Part shown: piece by piece, positions 7,026-14,557 of the stretch
How positions within the stretch are numbered: the stretch's first letter is position 1
How the letters are laid out: each line of letters begins with the position of its first letter
NCBI GenBank assembly: GCA_051008895.1
Contig: JBPCXI010000151.1
Span: forward strand, 1-64,000
From: SMWD01 sp051008895
GTDB taxonomy: Bacteria > Pseudomonadota > Gammaproteobacteria > Steroidobacterales > GCA-2729495
Reading direction: 5' to 3'
Length of the DNA stretch: 64,000 bases
The notes under the pieces: model-generated
Seen by the model: only the letters and a program-made list of their open reading frames with translations
Told to the model about the DNA's origin: nothing
Database searches by the model: none
Translations under genes and position numbers: made by a program

Positions 7026-7604
7026 TCAGCGAAAGCGATAAGCGCAACTCTCGGTTATTGCGTGGTGCAGCGGCACATCCCAGCTGGAAGCCTTTATTTG
7101 TGCGGTTTTCTGGAACTCATAAGCCACGCCAACAAGTTTTGGGCGTGTCCAGCGGTGACGCAGACGAAGAAAGCGAAAACTTCGATCATAGAATCCCGCG
7201 CCCATTCCGATCCTGTTTCCGGTCGCGTCGAACGCGACGAGAGGAGTCAGCACGACGTCGATTTCTTGCGGTCGGCGAAATTGTCCAGGCGGACAAGCAG
7301 GCTCCGGAATTCCGAATTGATTGGTCGAAAGCGGGGTTTTTGCGCAATATTGCGCAAATCTCAGCTCGCTGCCGCGCACGATCGGCAGATACACCTCACG
7401 TCCTCTCCGCAAAGCATCGGCAATGAAATAGTCGCAATCGACTTCACCGCCGACCGAGAAATACGCTGCGATTCGCCGCGCACGCGATATGAAAGATTGT
7501 CGCCAGAGTGTCGCTGCAATATCCACGGACAGTTCCGCAACCCGATCCGCGGGAAGTTCTGCGCGCTGCTTGCGATGCGCGGCGCGAATGGCTGCGGTGT
7601 CCAT
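7026..7604 (-). CDS. fthC: 5-formyltetrahydrofolate cyclo-ligase
   Basis: Converts 5-formyl-THF to 5,10-methenyl-THF with ATP (E. coli YgfA/FthC). The 192-aa product shows RAAHRKQRAEL at the N-terminus, AYFSVGGEVD, the ligase motif LTPLVAFDATGNRIGMGAGFYDRSF and GVAYEFQ near the end. The ATG at 7604 is favoured because homology starts at MDTAAIR. It follows directly downstream of the 6S RNA locus on the same strand, the classic gammaproteobacterial ssrS-ygfA arrangement, so part of its mRNA probably comes from 6S read-through. No intrinsic terminator is obvious before the next gene. Confidence 0.93.
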   Translation of the reverse strand: MDTAAIRAAHRKQRAELPADRVAELSVDIAATLWRQSFISRARRIAAYFSVGGEVDCDYFIADALRRGREVYLPIVRGSELRFAQYCAKTPLSTNQFGIPEPACPPGQFRRPQEIDVVLTPLVAFDATGNRIGMGAGFYDRSFRFLRLRHRWTRPKLVGVAYEFQKTAQIKASSWDVPLHHAITESCAYRFR

Positions 7605-7655
7605 GTGCTTACCCCGAGTTTCGCGGAGCCATCGAATGATGTGAGGGGAGAGGTG

Positions 7656-7841
7656 CCTCCCGCATGTGCCGTGATGAACCACCTACTCTCGAACCAGAGC
7701 GGAAGGTGGGATCAGCCGTGACAGAGCAGGCTATCCGCCAAAAGCGGTAGTGCACAAAGCTGCCTACAGACTATTGATCCCTAATCTGAAAGTTAGGGTC
7801 GAAAGACTTCCGGGCTCACCTCGAACACTGCAGGAGGACTT
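7656..7841 (-). ncRNA. ssrS: 6S RNA
   Basis: RNA polymerase-binding regulatory RNA, placed between zapA and the cyclo-ligase gene as in E. coli and Pseudomonas. The minus-strand transcript has the expected ~185 nt length. A closing helix pairs 7829-7837 with 7656-7664 (nine pairs, one G-U). Next to it are GTGTTCG on the 5' side and CGGCAC on the 3' side, which match 6S termini. A TATAAT box at 7853-7848 puts transcription start near 7841. The identification rests on context, ends and size; the central bulge was not modelled. Confidence 0.85.
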
Positions 7842-7847
7842 GGGCTC

Positions 7848-7853
7848 ATTATA
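7848..7853 (-). promoter_or_regulatory. -10 box of the 6S RNA gene
   Basis: Perfect TATAAT read on the minus strand, 7 nt before the inferred 6S start. No good -35 hexamer is seen 17 bp upstream, so another activator or sigma factor may assist. Confidence 0.65.
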
Positions 7854-7894
7854 GCCCGAACTAACAGAGATAAATGAGAACTGATACTCAGGCG

Positions 7895-7958
7895 GGGATG
7901 GCCATGCGGGAATGGCCAGTCGGGAATAGCCAGATGGGAATCCTGGCCGGTCGGGAAT
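7895..7958. repeat. Five degenerate GGGAAT-containing tandem units
   Basis: GGGAT/GGGAAT motifs recur at 7895, 7908, 7922, 7936 and 7953 (13-17 bp apart), three followed by TGGCC or AGCCAG. The block fills the gap between the zapA stop (7964) and the 6S promoter. Function unknown. Confidence 0.65.
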
Positions 7959-7963
7959 ATTGA

Positions 7964-8281
7964 CTATAGCTCGAGCTGCTGGCCCGACTGCAGCGCCGAT
8001 TCAACGCGCTCGCGCATTTCGCGCACTTTGAACTTGGCCTCGGTCTCGAGCTTTGACCCGACGTCGCTCGCCGCGATCAGGTCGTTCGCCATGTTCAGCG
8101 CGGCCATGACTGCAATACGATCCAGTCCGACCACCTTCCCGCTATCGCGAATCTCGCGCATCTTGATGTTGAGCAGCTCCGCCGAGTCCACGAGTGACTT
8201 GCGCTCGTCCGCCGGACAGGAAATCTGATATTCCTTTTCCAGGATCTTGACGTTGACGTGGGCAAAGATATCGTTGTTCAT
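7964..8281 (-). CDS. zapA: Cell division protein ZapA
   Basis: Promotes FtsZ bundling at midcell. The 105-aa product fits the family length. The N-terminal globular part has VKILEKEYQISCPADERKSLVDSA, the central block RIAVMAALNMANDLI matches the conserved MAALN motif, and a C-terminal coiled coil (about 70-105) mediates tetramerisation. It overlaps the upstream small coiled-coil gene by 4 bp (ATGA), so the two are translationally coupled. 6S RNA and the folate gene follow on the same strand, the standard neighbourhood. Confidence 0.94.
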   Translation of the reverse strand: MNNDIFAHVNVKILEKEYQISCPADERKSLVDSAELLNIKMREIRDSGKVVGLDRIAVMAALNMANDLIAASDVGSKLETEAKFKVREMRERVESALQSGQQLEL

Positions 8282-8508
8282 GTCCCGTGTTCCATAGCTT
8301 TCAGCCGGCCTATCATCGCCTCGACGCGGGCGCGTACCTGCTCATTCTTCTGCAGCAAAGTTGCGCGCTCCCCGATCAGCGCATCTTGCCGTTGCTTCAA
8401 TGAGCGATTTTCTTCCTTGAGCTGGCTCGTGATCACGACCAGCTCATCGAGCCGCCGCTCCAGCCTCTGGAGTTCCTGCTCGAAGCTCTTGTCCGGTGAG
8501 TCAGCCAT
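8278..8508 (-). CDS. Small coiled-coil protein of the TIGR02449 type (ZapB-like)
   Basis: A 76-aa protein that is almost entirely a heptad-repeat coiled coil (FEQELQRLERRLDELVVITSQLKEEN and onward). It matches the small protein that precedes zapA in many gammaproteobacteria (TIGR02449) and resembles ZapB in size and shape. A role in Z-ring organisation with ZapA is inferred from the 4-bp overlap and shared transcript. ZapB itself is usually encoded elsewhere, so orthology is not claimed. Confidence 0.82.
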   Translation of the reverse strand: MADSPDKSFEQELQRLERRLDELVVITSQLKEENRSLKQRQDALIGERATLLQKNEQVRARVEAMIGRLKAMEHGT

Positions 8509-8625
8509 GGATTGAATATAGTGTCAGTGGCGCATCAGGGTCAAATGTGCAGGATCTGGTCGGAGTGCTAAGATTCGCCGGCGACCTAAGCGGTCGTGAG
8601 CACTGCACTTTATCTGCACTTTATA

Positions 8626-9195
8626 ATGACAAGCCTGTCCAAATACGACTGGGGCAAGATCGGCTCCGCGCTGCGCGATGCCGGCTTACTCGGCGAGCCG
8701 TCAGAGATTCATGGGGAATTTTGCGGGCTGGTGTGCGTGATGGGTCAGGATGCAGTGACGTCCTGGCCGGCGGCGGCGCTTGCCGACGCATCATCGCCGA
8801 GCGACGATGCGCGCCGGTCGCTGCGCGATCTCGCCGCCGCTTCATGGGCGTCGCTCGATTCGGGCGACATGAGTTTCGAGTTACTCCTGCCGTCCGATGC
8901 AGAACCGCTGGAGATCAGGGCTGAATCGCTTGGTTTTTGGTGTCAGGGCTTCATGCACGGCGTCGGCGCCAGCGGCCGCTCCGGCGCGAAGACTGCGCTC
9001 GCCGAGCATGAGGTCATTAAGGACATCATCGGCGACTTCAGTGAGATCACCCGTGCGGCGTTTGCCGACGACGAAACGGAGGAAGAGGGCGAGGCCGCAT
9101 TCATCGAACTCGTCGAATATGTGCGCGTCAGCGTGCAGCTCGTGTTCGAAGAGTTTCTCGGCATCAGGTCCGACGTCGGTTCGGAAGCGCATTGA
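8626..9195 (+). CDS. ygfB: UPF0149 family protein (YgfB-like)
   Basis: A 189-aa member of the YgfB family, recognised by EIHGEFCGLVCVMG near the N-terminus, FWCQGFMHGVGASG in the middle and FIELVEYVRVSVQLVFEEF at the C-terminus. The family is structurally characterised and linked in Pseudomonas to control of the alpA-ampDh3 pathway, but its biochemical role is not settled. The ATG at 8626 is preferred because homology begins at SKYDWGKI; an in-frame ATG at 8596 is possible. pepP starts 11 nt downstream, the conserved ygfB-pepP order. It diverges from the zapB-like/zapA unit. Confidence 0.88.
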   Translation: MTSLSKYDWGKIGSALRDAGLLGEPSEIHGEFCGLVCVMGQDAVTSWPAAALADASSPSDDARRSLRDLAAASWASLDSGDMSFELLLPSDAEPLEIRAESLGFWCQGFMHGVGASGRSGAKTALAEHEVIKDIIGDFSEITRAAFADDETEEEGEAAFIELVEYVRVSVQLVFEEFLGIRSDVGSEAH

Positions 9196-9205
9196 GGGGC
9201 AAGGA

Positions 9206-10528
9206 TTGAATCCGAAAGAATTCGCCAAGCGCAGGCGGCAGTTGATGCGGATGATGGGCAAGGGCGGAATTGCCATCCTGCCCGCGTCGCCTGCGCGCAT
9301 GCGCAATCGTGACAGCGAGTACTTTTTCCGTCAGGACAGCGACTTCCTGTATCTGACCGGGTTTAACGAACCGGACGCGGTCGCGGTGCTCGTGCCCGGT
9401 CGTCCCAACGGCGAATTCGTCCTGTTCTGTCGTGAGCGCGACCCAACGCGCGCAATCTGGGACGGGCCCCGCGCCGGAACCGAAGGCGCAATCGCTTCGT
9501 TCGGCGCCGATGACGCGTTCCCGATCTCCGACATCGACGAAATCCTGCCCGGCATCATCGAACAATGCGAGCGCGTCTATTACTCCATCGGCGCCCATCC
9601 GGATTTCGATCAGCGCTTGCTCGCCTGGGTCGCGACGCTGCGCGAGCGCGGGAGCCAGTCTGACCATACGCCCGACGAGTTCATCGGCCTCGATCATTTT
9701 CTGCATGATCTGCGTCTGTTCAAGAGCCGCGCCGAGATCAGCGCGATGCGCCGCGCCGCGAAGGTCGCCGTCGCGGCGCACAAACGCGCAATGAGTGTCT
9801 GCCGGCCGGGGCTATTCGAGTACGAGCTCGAGGCCGAGTTCCATCACGAATTCCGCAGCAACGGGCTGCACATGTCGTACCTGCCGATCGTCGGCTCGGG
9901 CGCGAACACTTGCACTCTTCATTACATCGAGAATCGTCGGCAGATCGAGGATGGCGACCTCGTGTTGATCGACATCGGCTGCGAGTACGACTATTACGCG
10001 TCGGACGTGACCCGGACTTTTCCTGCCAGCGGCCGCTTTACCGACGCGCAGCGCGAAATCTACGAGATCGTGCTGGAAGCCCATGCGGCGGCACTCGCAT
10101 GCGTCGCTCCCGGGCGGCACTGGAATGATCCGCACGAAGCTGCGGTAAAGGCCGTTACTCGCGGACTGCGGCGTATCGGCCTGATCGAGGGCCGGCTGCC
10201 GACCCTGATTCGCGACGGCGCGTACCGGCCGTTCTTTATGCACCGCACCGGTCATTGGCTCGGTCTCGACGTCCACGATGTCGGCGATTACAAGGTGTCG
10301 GATCAATGGCGCCTGCTGGAACCGGGCATGGCGTTGACGGTCGAGCCCGGCCTGTATTTCGCCCCGGGCCGGCGTGACGTGCCGAAGCGCTGGTGGGGCA
10401 TCGGTGTCCGGATCGAGGACGATGTCGTCGTGACCAAAGACGGCCATGACGTGCTGACCGCAGACCTGCCGCGCGGCGCGGACGAAGTGGAAGCGCTGGT
10501 GGGCTCTGCACTTGAGGCAGTGGCCTGA
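9206..10528 (+). CDS. pepP: Xaa-Pro aminopeptidase (aminopeptidase P II)
   Basis: Metallopeptidase removing N-terminal residues ahead of proline. The 440-aa product matches E. coli PepP (441 aa): an N-terminal creatinase-like domain (about 1-170) with RNRDSEYFFRQDSDFLYLTGF, and a pita-bread catalytic domain with the metal ligands in DIGCEYDYYASDVTRTF, HRTGHWLGLDVHD, VEPGLYF and IRIEDDV. The start is a TTG at 9206 preceded by GAGGGG; no ATG gives the right N-terminus. It is translationally coupled (TGATG) to the next gene rather than to ubiH, as would be usual in enterics. Confidence 0.95.
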   Translation: MNPKEFAKRRRQLMRMMGKGGIAILPASPARMRNRDSEYFFRQDSDFLYLTGFNEPDAVAVLVPGRPNGEFVLFCRERDPTRAIWDGPRAGTEGAIASFGADDAFPISDIDEILPGIIEQCERVYYSIGAHPDFDQRLLAWVATLRERGSQSDHTPDEFIGLDHFLHDLRLFKSRAEISAMRRAAKVAVAAHKRAMSVCRPGLFEYELEAEFHHEFRSNGLHMSYLPIVGSGANTCTLHYIENRRQIEDGDLVLIDIGCEYDYYASDVTRTFPASGRFTDAQREIYEIVLEAHAAALACVAPGRHWNDPHEAAVKAVTRGLRRIGLIEGRLPTLIRDGAYRPFFMHRTGHWLGLDVHDVGDYKVSDQWRLLEPGMALTVEPGLYFAPGRRDVPKRWWGIGVRIEDDVVVTKDGHDVLTADLPRGADEVEALVGSALEAVA

Positions 10529-12060
10529 TGGAGGGCCGCGCCTATCGCGTTTGGGCGATTGCGCTCGTACTCACGATCGTCGGCCTGCTGATCTCTTACT
10601 ATAAGTGGCATGAGCTCGGCTTCCCGCTGACGCCCGACGCGTCCTCGGAGGTCTGGACCGTCGAGGTCACGGTCGGCTTCGAGGCCGCGCCGGGGCCGAT
10701 CAAGGCCAACCTCTTCATCCCCGGCCTGACGCCGGGATTCGGCGTGCTCGAGGAGAATTTCGTTTCCCGCGGCTTTGGCTTCACGACGAACTACGTGAAG
10801 GGCGGGCGCCAGGTCCAGTGGGCACGGCGGCGCGCCCGAGGTCTGCAGACACTCTATTACCGCGCCGTTGTCTATTACGATCCGGCCAAGATTCAGAGCG
10901 ACACGACGCCGCCGTTCCCGGCCAAGCCGAGTCTGGGCGAGCCGTTCAATATCGCGATGGAGGAGCTGATCGACGACGTCAGCGCCAAGTCGGCGGATGC
11001 CGAGTCGTTCACCGAGGAGCTACTGAAGCGGCTCGCGCGCTCGGACGTCGACGAGAACGTCGAGCTGTTGCTCGGGCCGGCGCCGTCCGACAACGACCGC
11101 GCGCGGACGGCGCGCACAATGCTTGCGGCGGCCCGGATTCCGGCGCGGATGATTCGGGGCATCTATCTCCAGGATCAGCAACGCCGCGCCGAAATCGTAC
11201 CCTGGCTGGAAGTGCACGATGGCACGCGCTGGTTGTTTTTCGACCCGATGACCGGCCAGCAAGGCCTGCCGAACAACTTCCTGCTGTGGTGGACCGGCGA
11301 CCGGCCATTGATCGAGGTCGTCGGCGGCAGCGACGTCGAAATTCGCTTCGCCGTGCAGCGCAATGTGATGAACCGGATCGAACTGGCTCAGCGTCGTGTC
11401 GACGACGAGGACTCGGTACTCAACCAGTTCTCCCTGTTCTCGCTGCCGATCCAGACCCAGGCCGTGTATGGCGTGTTGTTGCTGATCCCGATCGGGGCGT
11501 TCGTCGTTGTGTTGCTGCGCAACGTCGTCGGTATGCAGACATTCGGCACGTTCATGCCGGTGCTGATCGCGCTGGCGTTTCGCGAAACACAGCTCCTGTG
11601 GGGGGCGCTGCTGTTCTCGGTGCTGGTCGTATTCGGGCTCACGTTCCGCTTCTATCTCGAGCGACTCAGGCTCCTGCTCGTACCGCGCCTGAGCGCGGTG
11701 CTGATCATCGTCGTGATGCTGATGCTGGCGCTGTCGATCATCTCGCATCAACTGGGCTTCGAGAGCGGCTTGTCTGTCGCGCTGTTTCCAATGGTGATCC
11801 TGGCAATGACGATCGAGCGCATGTCCGTCGTGTGGGAAGAGCGCGGCGCGATGGATGCGATTCAGCAGGGCGTTGGTTCGCTGCTCGTCGCGGTCGCCAG
11901 CTATGCGGTCATGGACCTCGAGATCGTGAAACACCTCGTGTTCGTGTTTCCGGAGGTGCTGCTCGTCGTGCTTGCCGGAACGCTGCTGCTCGGACGCTAC
12001 ACCGGGTACCGTCTGTTCGAGCTGTGGCGGTTCCGCGAACTGTCCAGGCCGGGCGACTGA
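10528..12060 (+). CDS. Inactive transglutaminase fused to seven transmembrane helices
   Basis: A 510-aa membrane protein. One N-terminal TM helix (about 7-24) is followed by a periplasmic transglutaminase-like domain (about 30-270) with ARTMLAAARIPARMIRGIYL and WLEVHDGTRWLFFDPMTG, where the catalytic Cys is replaced, and then seven TM helices (about 308-500). This matches the Pfam pair Transglut_i_TM and 7TM_transglut. The family is habitually encoded next to an ATP-grasp ligase, as here (TGATG overlap), and often a retropepsin-like protease; together they are predicted to modify a peptide or envelope component. No protease of that type lies in this window; pepP occupies the upstream position. 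Confidence 0.88.
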   Translation: MEGRAYRVWAIALVLTIVGLLISYYKWHELGFPLTPDASSEVWTVEVTVGFEAAPGPIKANLFIPGLTPGFGVLEENFVSRGFGFTTNYVKGGRQVQWARRRARGLQTLYYRAVVYYDPAKIQSDTTPPFPAKPSLGEPFNIAMEELIDDVSAKSADAESFTEELLKRLARSDVDENVELLLGPAPSDNDRARTARTMLAAARIPARMIRGIYLQDQQRRAEIVPWLEVHDGTRWLFFDPMTGQQGLPNNFLLWWTGDRPLIEVVGGSDVEIRFAVQRNVMNRIELAQRRVDDEDSVLNQFSLFSLPIQTQAVYGVLLLIPIGAFVVVLLRNVVGMQTFGTFMPVLIALAFRETQLLWGALLFSVLVVFGLTFRFYLERLRLLLVPRLSAVLIIVVMLMLALSIISHQLGFESGLSVALFPMVILAMTIERMSVVWEERGAMDAIQQGVGSLLVAVASYAVMDLEIVKHLVFVFPEVLLVVLAGTLLLGRYTGYRLFELWRFRELSRPGD

Positions 12061-13013
12061 TGTTCGCGGTTGCGCGATCCCTGCGTCGGAACGGCGTTCT
12101 CGGCCTGAACGAACGCAACGCGAGTTTCATTCAGCGCTTCAATGAGCGCCGACTATATCCGCTGGTCGACAACAAGCTGCGCACGAAGCGGCTGGCAATC
12201 GAGGCCGGCATGGCGGTGCCGGCGCTGTACGGCGTTATTGCCAGCCAGCACGACGCCCGCGAGATCGGCAGTATCGTCGGCGAACGAAACGACTTCGTGA
12301 TAAAGCCGGCCCACGGCACCGGCGGTGACGGCATCCTCGTCGTGCACGGCCGCAGCGCACGCAAGAATCACCTCTATCAGCTGGCCGACGGCGATTTCAT
12401 CTCCGAAGCCGGTATTCGGCATCACGTCTCGAACATCGTCAGCGGCCAGTATTCATTCGTGGGCAGCCGCGACAGCGCGATGTTCGAATACCGTGTGGCA
12501 ACCGACCCGTTTTTCGCGCCGGTCACGTTTCAAGGCGTACCCGACATCCGCGTGCTCGTGTACCGCGGCTATCCCGTCATGGCGATGGTCCGCCTGCCGA
12601 CGCGGCGCTCGCGCGGCAAAGCCAATCTTCATCAGGGCGCCGTCGGGGTCGGCATCGCGGTGGATTCCGGGCGCACGCTCGTCGGCGTCCTCGGCAACGA
12701 CGTCGTGCATGATCATCCGGACACCGGTGAGCCGATCGGCGAGCTGGATATCCCCCTCTGGGATGAGTGTCTCGCACTCGCCGCGCGCTGCCATACGCTG
12801 ACTGGACTCGGGTACCTCGGTGCGGATATTGTGCTGGATCGGTTCCAGGGGCCGCTGATCCTCGAGATCAATGCGCGACCGGGTCTGAATATCCAGATCG
12901 CCAATCGGATCGGCCTGCGTCAGCGCATCAGCGTGGTGGACGGCTGGGACGACGACCCCGTTCCGGAAGAAAAAGTTGCGCGCATCCGGGATGCGCTCGC
13001 AAACAACGAATAA
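12060..13013 (+). CDS. Alpha-L-glutamate ligase-like ATP-grasp protein
   Basis: A 317-aa RimK-related ATP-grasp enzyme (TIGR02291 type). Visible features are the conserved N-terminus GVLGLNERNASFI, DNKLRTKRLAIEAGMAVP, the ATP-binding loop DFVIKPAHGTGGDGI (about 79-93), and LGYLGADIVLD...LILEINARPGLNIQIAN with Mg-binding Glu and Asn. It should form an amide bond between an amino acid such as glutamate and an unknown acceptor. It overlaps the 7TM transglutaminase gene by one base (TGATG) and is followed 18 nt later by gcvT. The substrate is unknown. Confidence 0.87.
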   Translation: MFAVARSLRRNGVLGLNERNASFIQRFNERRLYPLVDNKLRTKRLAIEAGMAVPALYGVIASQHDAREIGSIVGERNDFVIKPAHGTGGDGILVVHGRSARKNHLYQLADGDFISEAGIRHHVSNIVSGQYSFVGSRDSAMFEYRVATDPFFAPVTFQGVPDIRVLVYRGYPVMAMVRLPTRRSRGKANLHQGAVGVGIAVDSGRTLVGVLGNDVVHDHPDTGEPIGELDIPLWDECLALAARCHTLTGLGYLGADIVLDRFQGPLILEINARPGLNIQIANRIGLRQRISVVDGWDDDPVPEEKVARIRDALANNE

Positions 13014-13031
13014 GAACGCAAGAGCGACGCT

Positions 13032-14114
13032 ATGACGCACACAACCGCTTTGCACTCACGGCACGTCGCCGCGGGCGCCCGCATGGTCGACTTCGGCGGA
13101 TGGGACATGCCGCTGCACTACGGGTCGCAAATCGATGAGCATCATGCGGTGCGCGGCAACGCGGGCATGTTCGACGTGTCCCACATGACCGTCGTGGACG
13201 TATCCGGTCCGGACGCTCGCGACTACCTGCGCCGACTGTTTGCTAACGACGTGGCGAAACTGGCGGCGGCGGGCAAGGGCCTGTACAGCTGCATGCTTAA
13301 CGATGCGGGCGGCGTCGTCGACGACCTGATTACGTATCGGCGCGACGATGGTTACCGCACGGTCGTAAATGCTGCGACGCGAGATCAGGACCTGGCGTGG
13401 ATGAATGAGGTCGCGGTCGGCTTCGACGTGACGCTGACGGAGCGCCCCGACGATGTGATGATCGCCATCCAGGGGCCGCGCGCGGTTGAGCGCTGCGCGC
13501 CGCTGCTGCCGGCGGCACTGCGGGACGCTGCGGTGAATCTTGCTTCATTCGGGTGCATCGAAGCGGGCGGTCTGTTCGTCGCGCGCACCGGCTACACCGG
13601 CGAGGATGGATTCGAAGTCATCGCCGACGAGGCCGCCGGACTCGCGCTCTGGGACGCCGCGGCCGCGGCTGGAATCGCGCCCTGCGGGCTCGGCGCCCGG
13701 GATACGTTGCGGCTCGAGGCCGGACTGTGCCTGTACGGGCAGGATATGGACACGCAGACGTCGCCGCTCGCGGCGGGGCTGGGCTGGACCATCGCATGGG
13801 AGCCGCCGGAGCGCGATTTCGTCGGCCGGGCACCACTCGAAACTCAGCGGGCAGGCGGCCCGAGAGAAAAATTGGTGGGCCTGATACTCGAGGATCGCGG
13901 TATCATGCGTCATGGTCAGCGTGTCGTGACCGACGCCGGCGACGGCGTCGTAACGAGCGGCGGATTCTCGCCGACAATGCAGCGTTCGATTGCACTGGCC
14001 CGGATCCCCGGAGATGCGGCGGACGACTGTCAGGTCGAGATCCGCAATGCGCTGCGTGGAGCAAGAATCGTGCGGCCGCCATTTGTCCGCAACGGCAAGA
14101 CACTAGTGGAGTGA
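13032..14114 (+). CDS. gcvT: Aminomethyltransferase, glycine cleavage T protein
   Basis: Takes the aminomethyl group from lipoylated GcvH and makes 5,10-methylene-THF and ammonia. The 360-aa product shows MVDFGGWDMPLHYGSQIDEHHAVR, MFDVSHM, the folate-site GYTGEDGFEV, and ARDTLRLEAGLCLYGQDMD. Length matches the family (E. coli 364 aa). The start lies 18 nt after the ATP-grasp gene, leaving no room for a glycine riboswitch, so the operon is probably transcribed from upstream. Confidence 0.97.
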   Translation: MTHTTALHSRHVAAGARMVDFGGWDMPLHYGSQIDEHHAVRGNAGMFDVSHMTVVDVSGPDARDYLRRLFANDVAKLAAAGKGLYSCMLNDAGGVVDDLITYRRDDGYRTVVNAATRDQDLAWMNEVAVGFDVTLTERPDDVMIAIQGPRAVERCAPLLPAALRDAAVNLASFGCIEAGGLFVARTGYTGEDGFEVIADEAAGLALWDAAAAAGIAPCGLGARDTLRLEAGLCLYGQDMDTQTSPLAAGLGWTIAWEPPERDFVGRAPLETQRAGGPREKLVGLILEDRGIMRHGQRVVTDAGDGVVTSGGFSPTMQRSIALARIPGDAADDCQVEIRNALRGARIVRPPFVRNGKTLVE

Positions 14115-14134
14115 GCGAGAGGTAGGACTGGATC

Positions 14135-14530
14135 ATGAGCGAAGTCCCTGAAAACCTGAGGTACACGAGCGATCACGAGTGGGTTCGACTCGACGACGAC
14201 GGTTCGGTCGTCATCGGTATTACCGATCACGCGCAGGAGGCGCTGGGCGAACTCGTCTACGTCGAGATTCCGGAGACCGGCCAGGAATACGGCAAGGGTG
14301 ATGCCTGCGTCGTCGTCGAATCGGTCAAGGCCGCTTCGGACGTGTATGCGCCGTTGTCGGGCGCTTGCGCCGATGCGAACGGCGCGCTGGCCGATAAGCC
14401 CGAGCTCGTGAACGAGAGTCCCTATGAGGACGGCTGGCTGATCCGGCTGTCACCATCGGATCAGACGGAATTCGAGGAATTGATGGACGCCGAGGCGTAC
14501 CAGCAGTTTCTGATGAGCGCCGCGGACTGA
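14135..14530 (+). CDS. gcvH: Glycine cleavage system H protein
   Basis: Lipoyl-carrier shuttle of the glycine cleavage complex. The 131-aa product has YTSDHEWVRLDDDG near the N-terminus and the lipoylation site VVVESVKAASDVYAPLSG with Lys65 as the modified residue. GITDHAQEALGELVYVEIP and the C-terminal LMDAEAYQQFL are typical. It sits between gcvT and gcvPA with gaps of 20 and 27 nt. Confidence 0.97.
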   Translation: MSEVPENLRYTSDHEWVRLDDDGSVVIGITDHAQEALGELVYVEIPETGQEYGKGDACVVVESVKAASDVYAPLSGACADANGALADKPELVNESPYEDGWLIRLSPSDQTEFEELMDAEAYQQFLMSAAD

Positions 14531-14557
14531 TCGCGTCGCGCACGACCGGATCGATCG

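Noticed and set aside
10818..12059. Long +2-frame extension upstream of the ATP-grasp gene
   Set aside because: It overlaps the 7TM transglutaminase gene; the ATP-grasp family starts at the ATG at 12060, coupled by TGATG.
13014..13031. Glycine riboswitch upstream of gcvT
   Set aside because: Only 18 nt separate gcvT from the upstream gene and no tandem aptamer sequence is present nearby.
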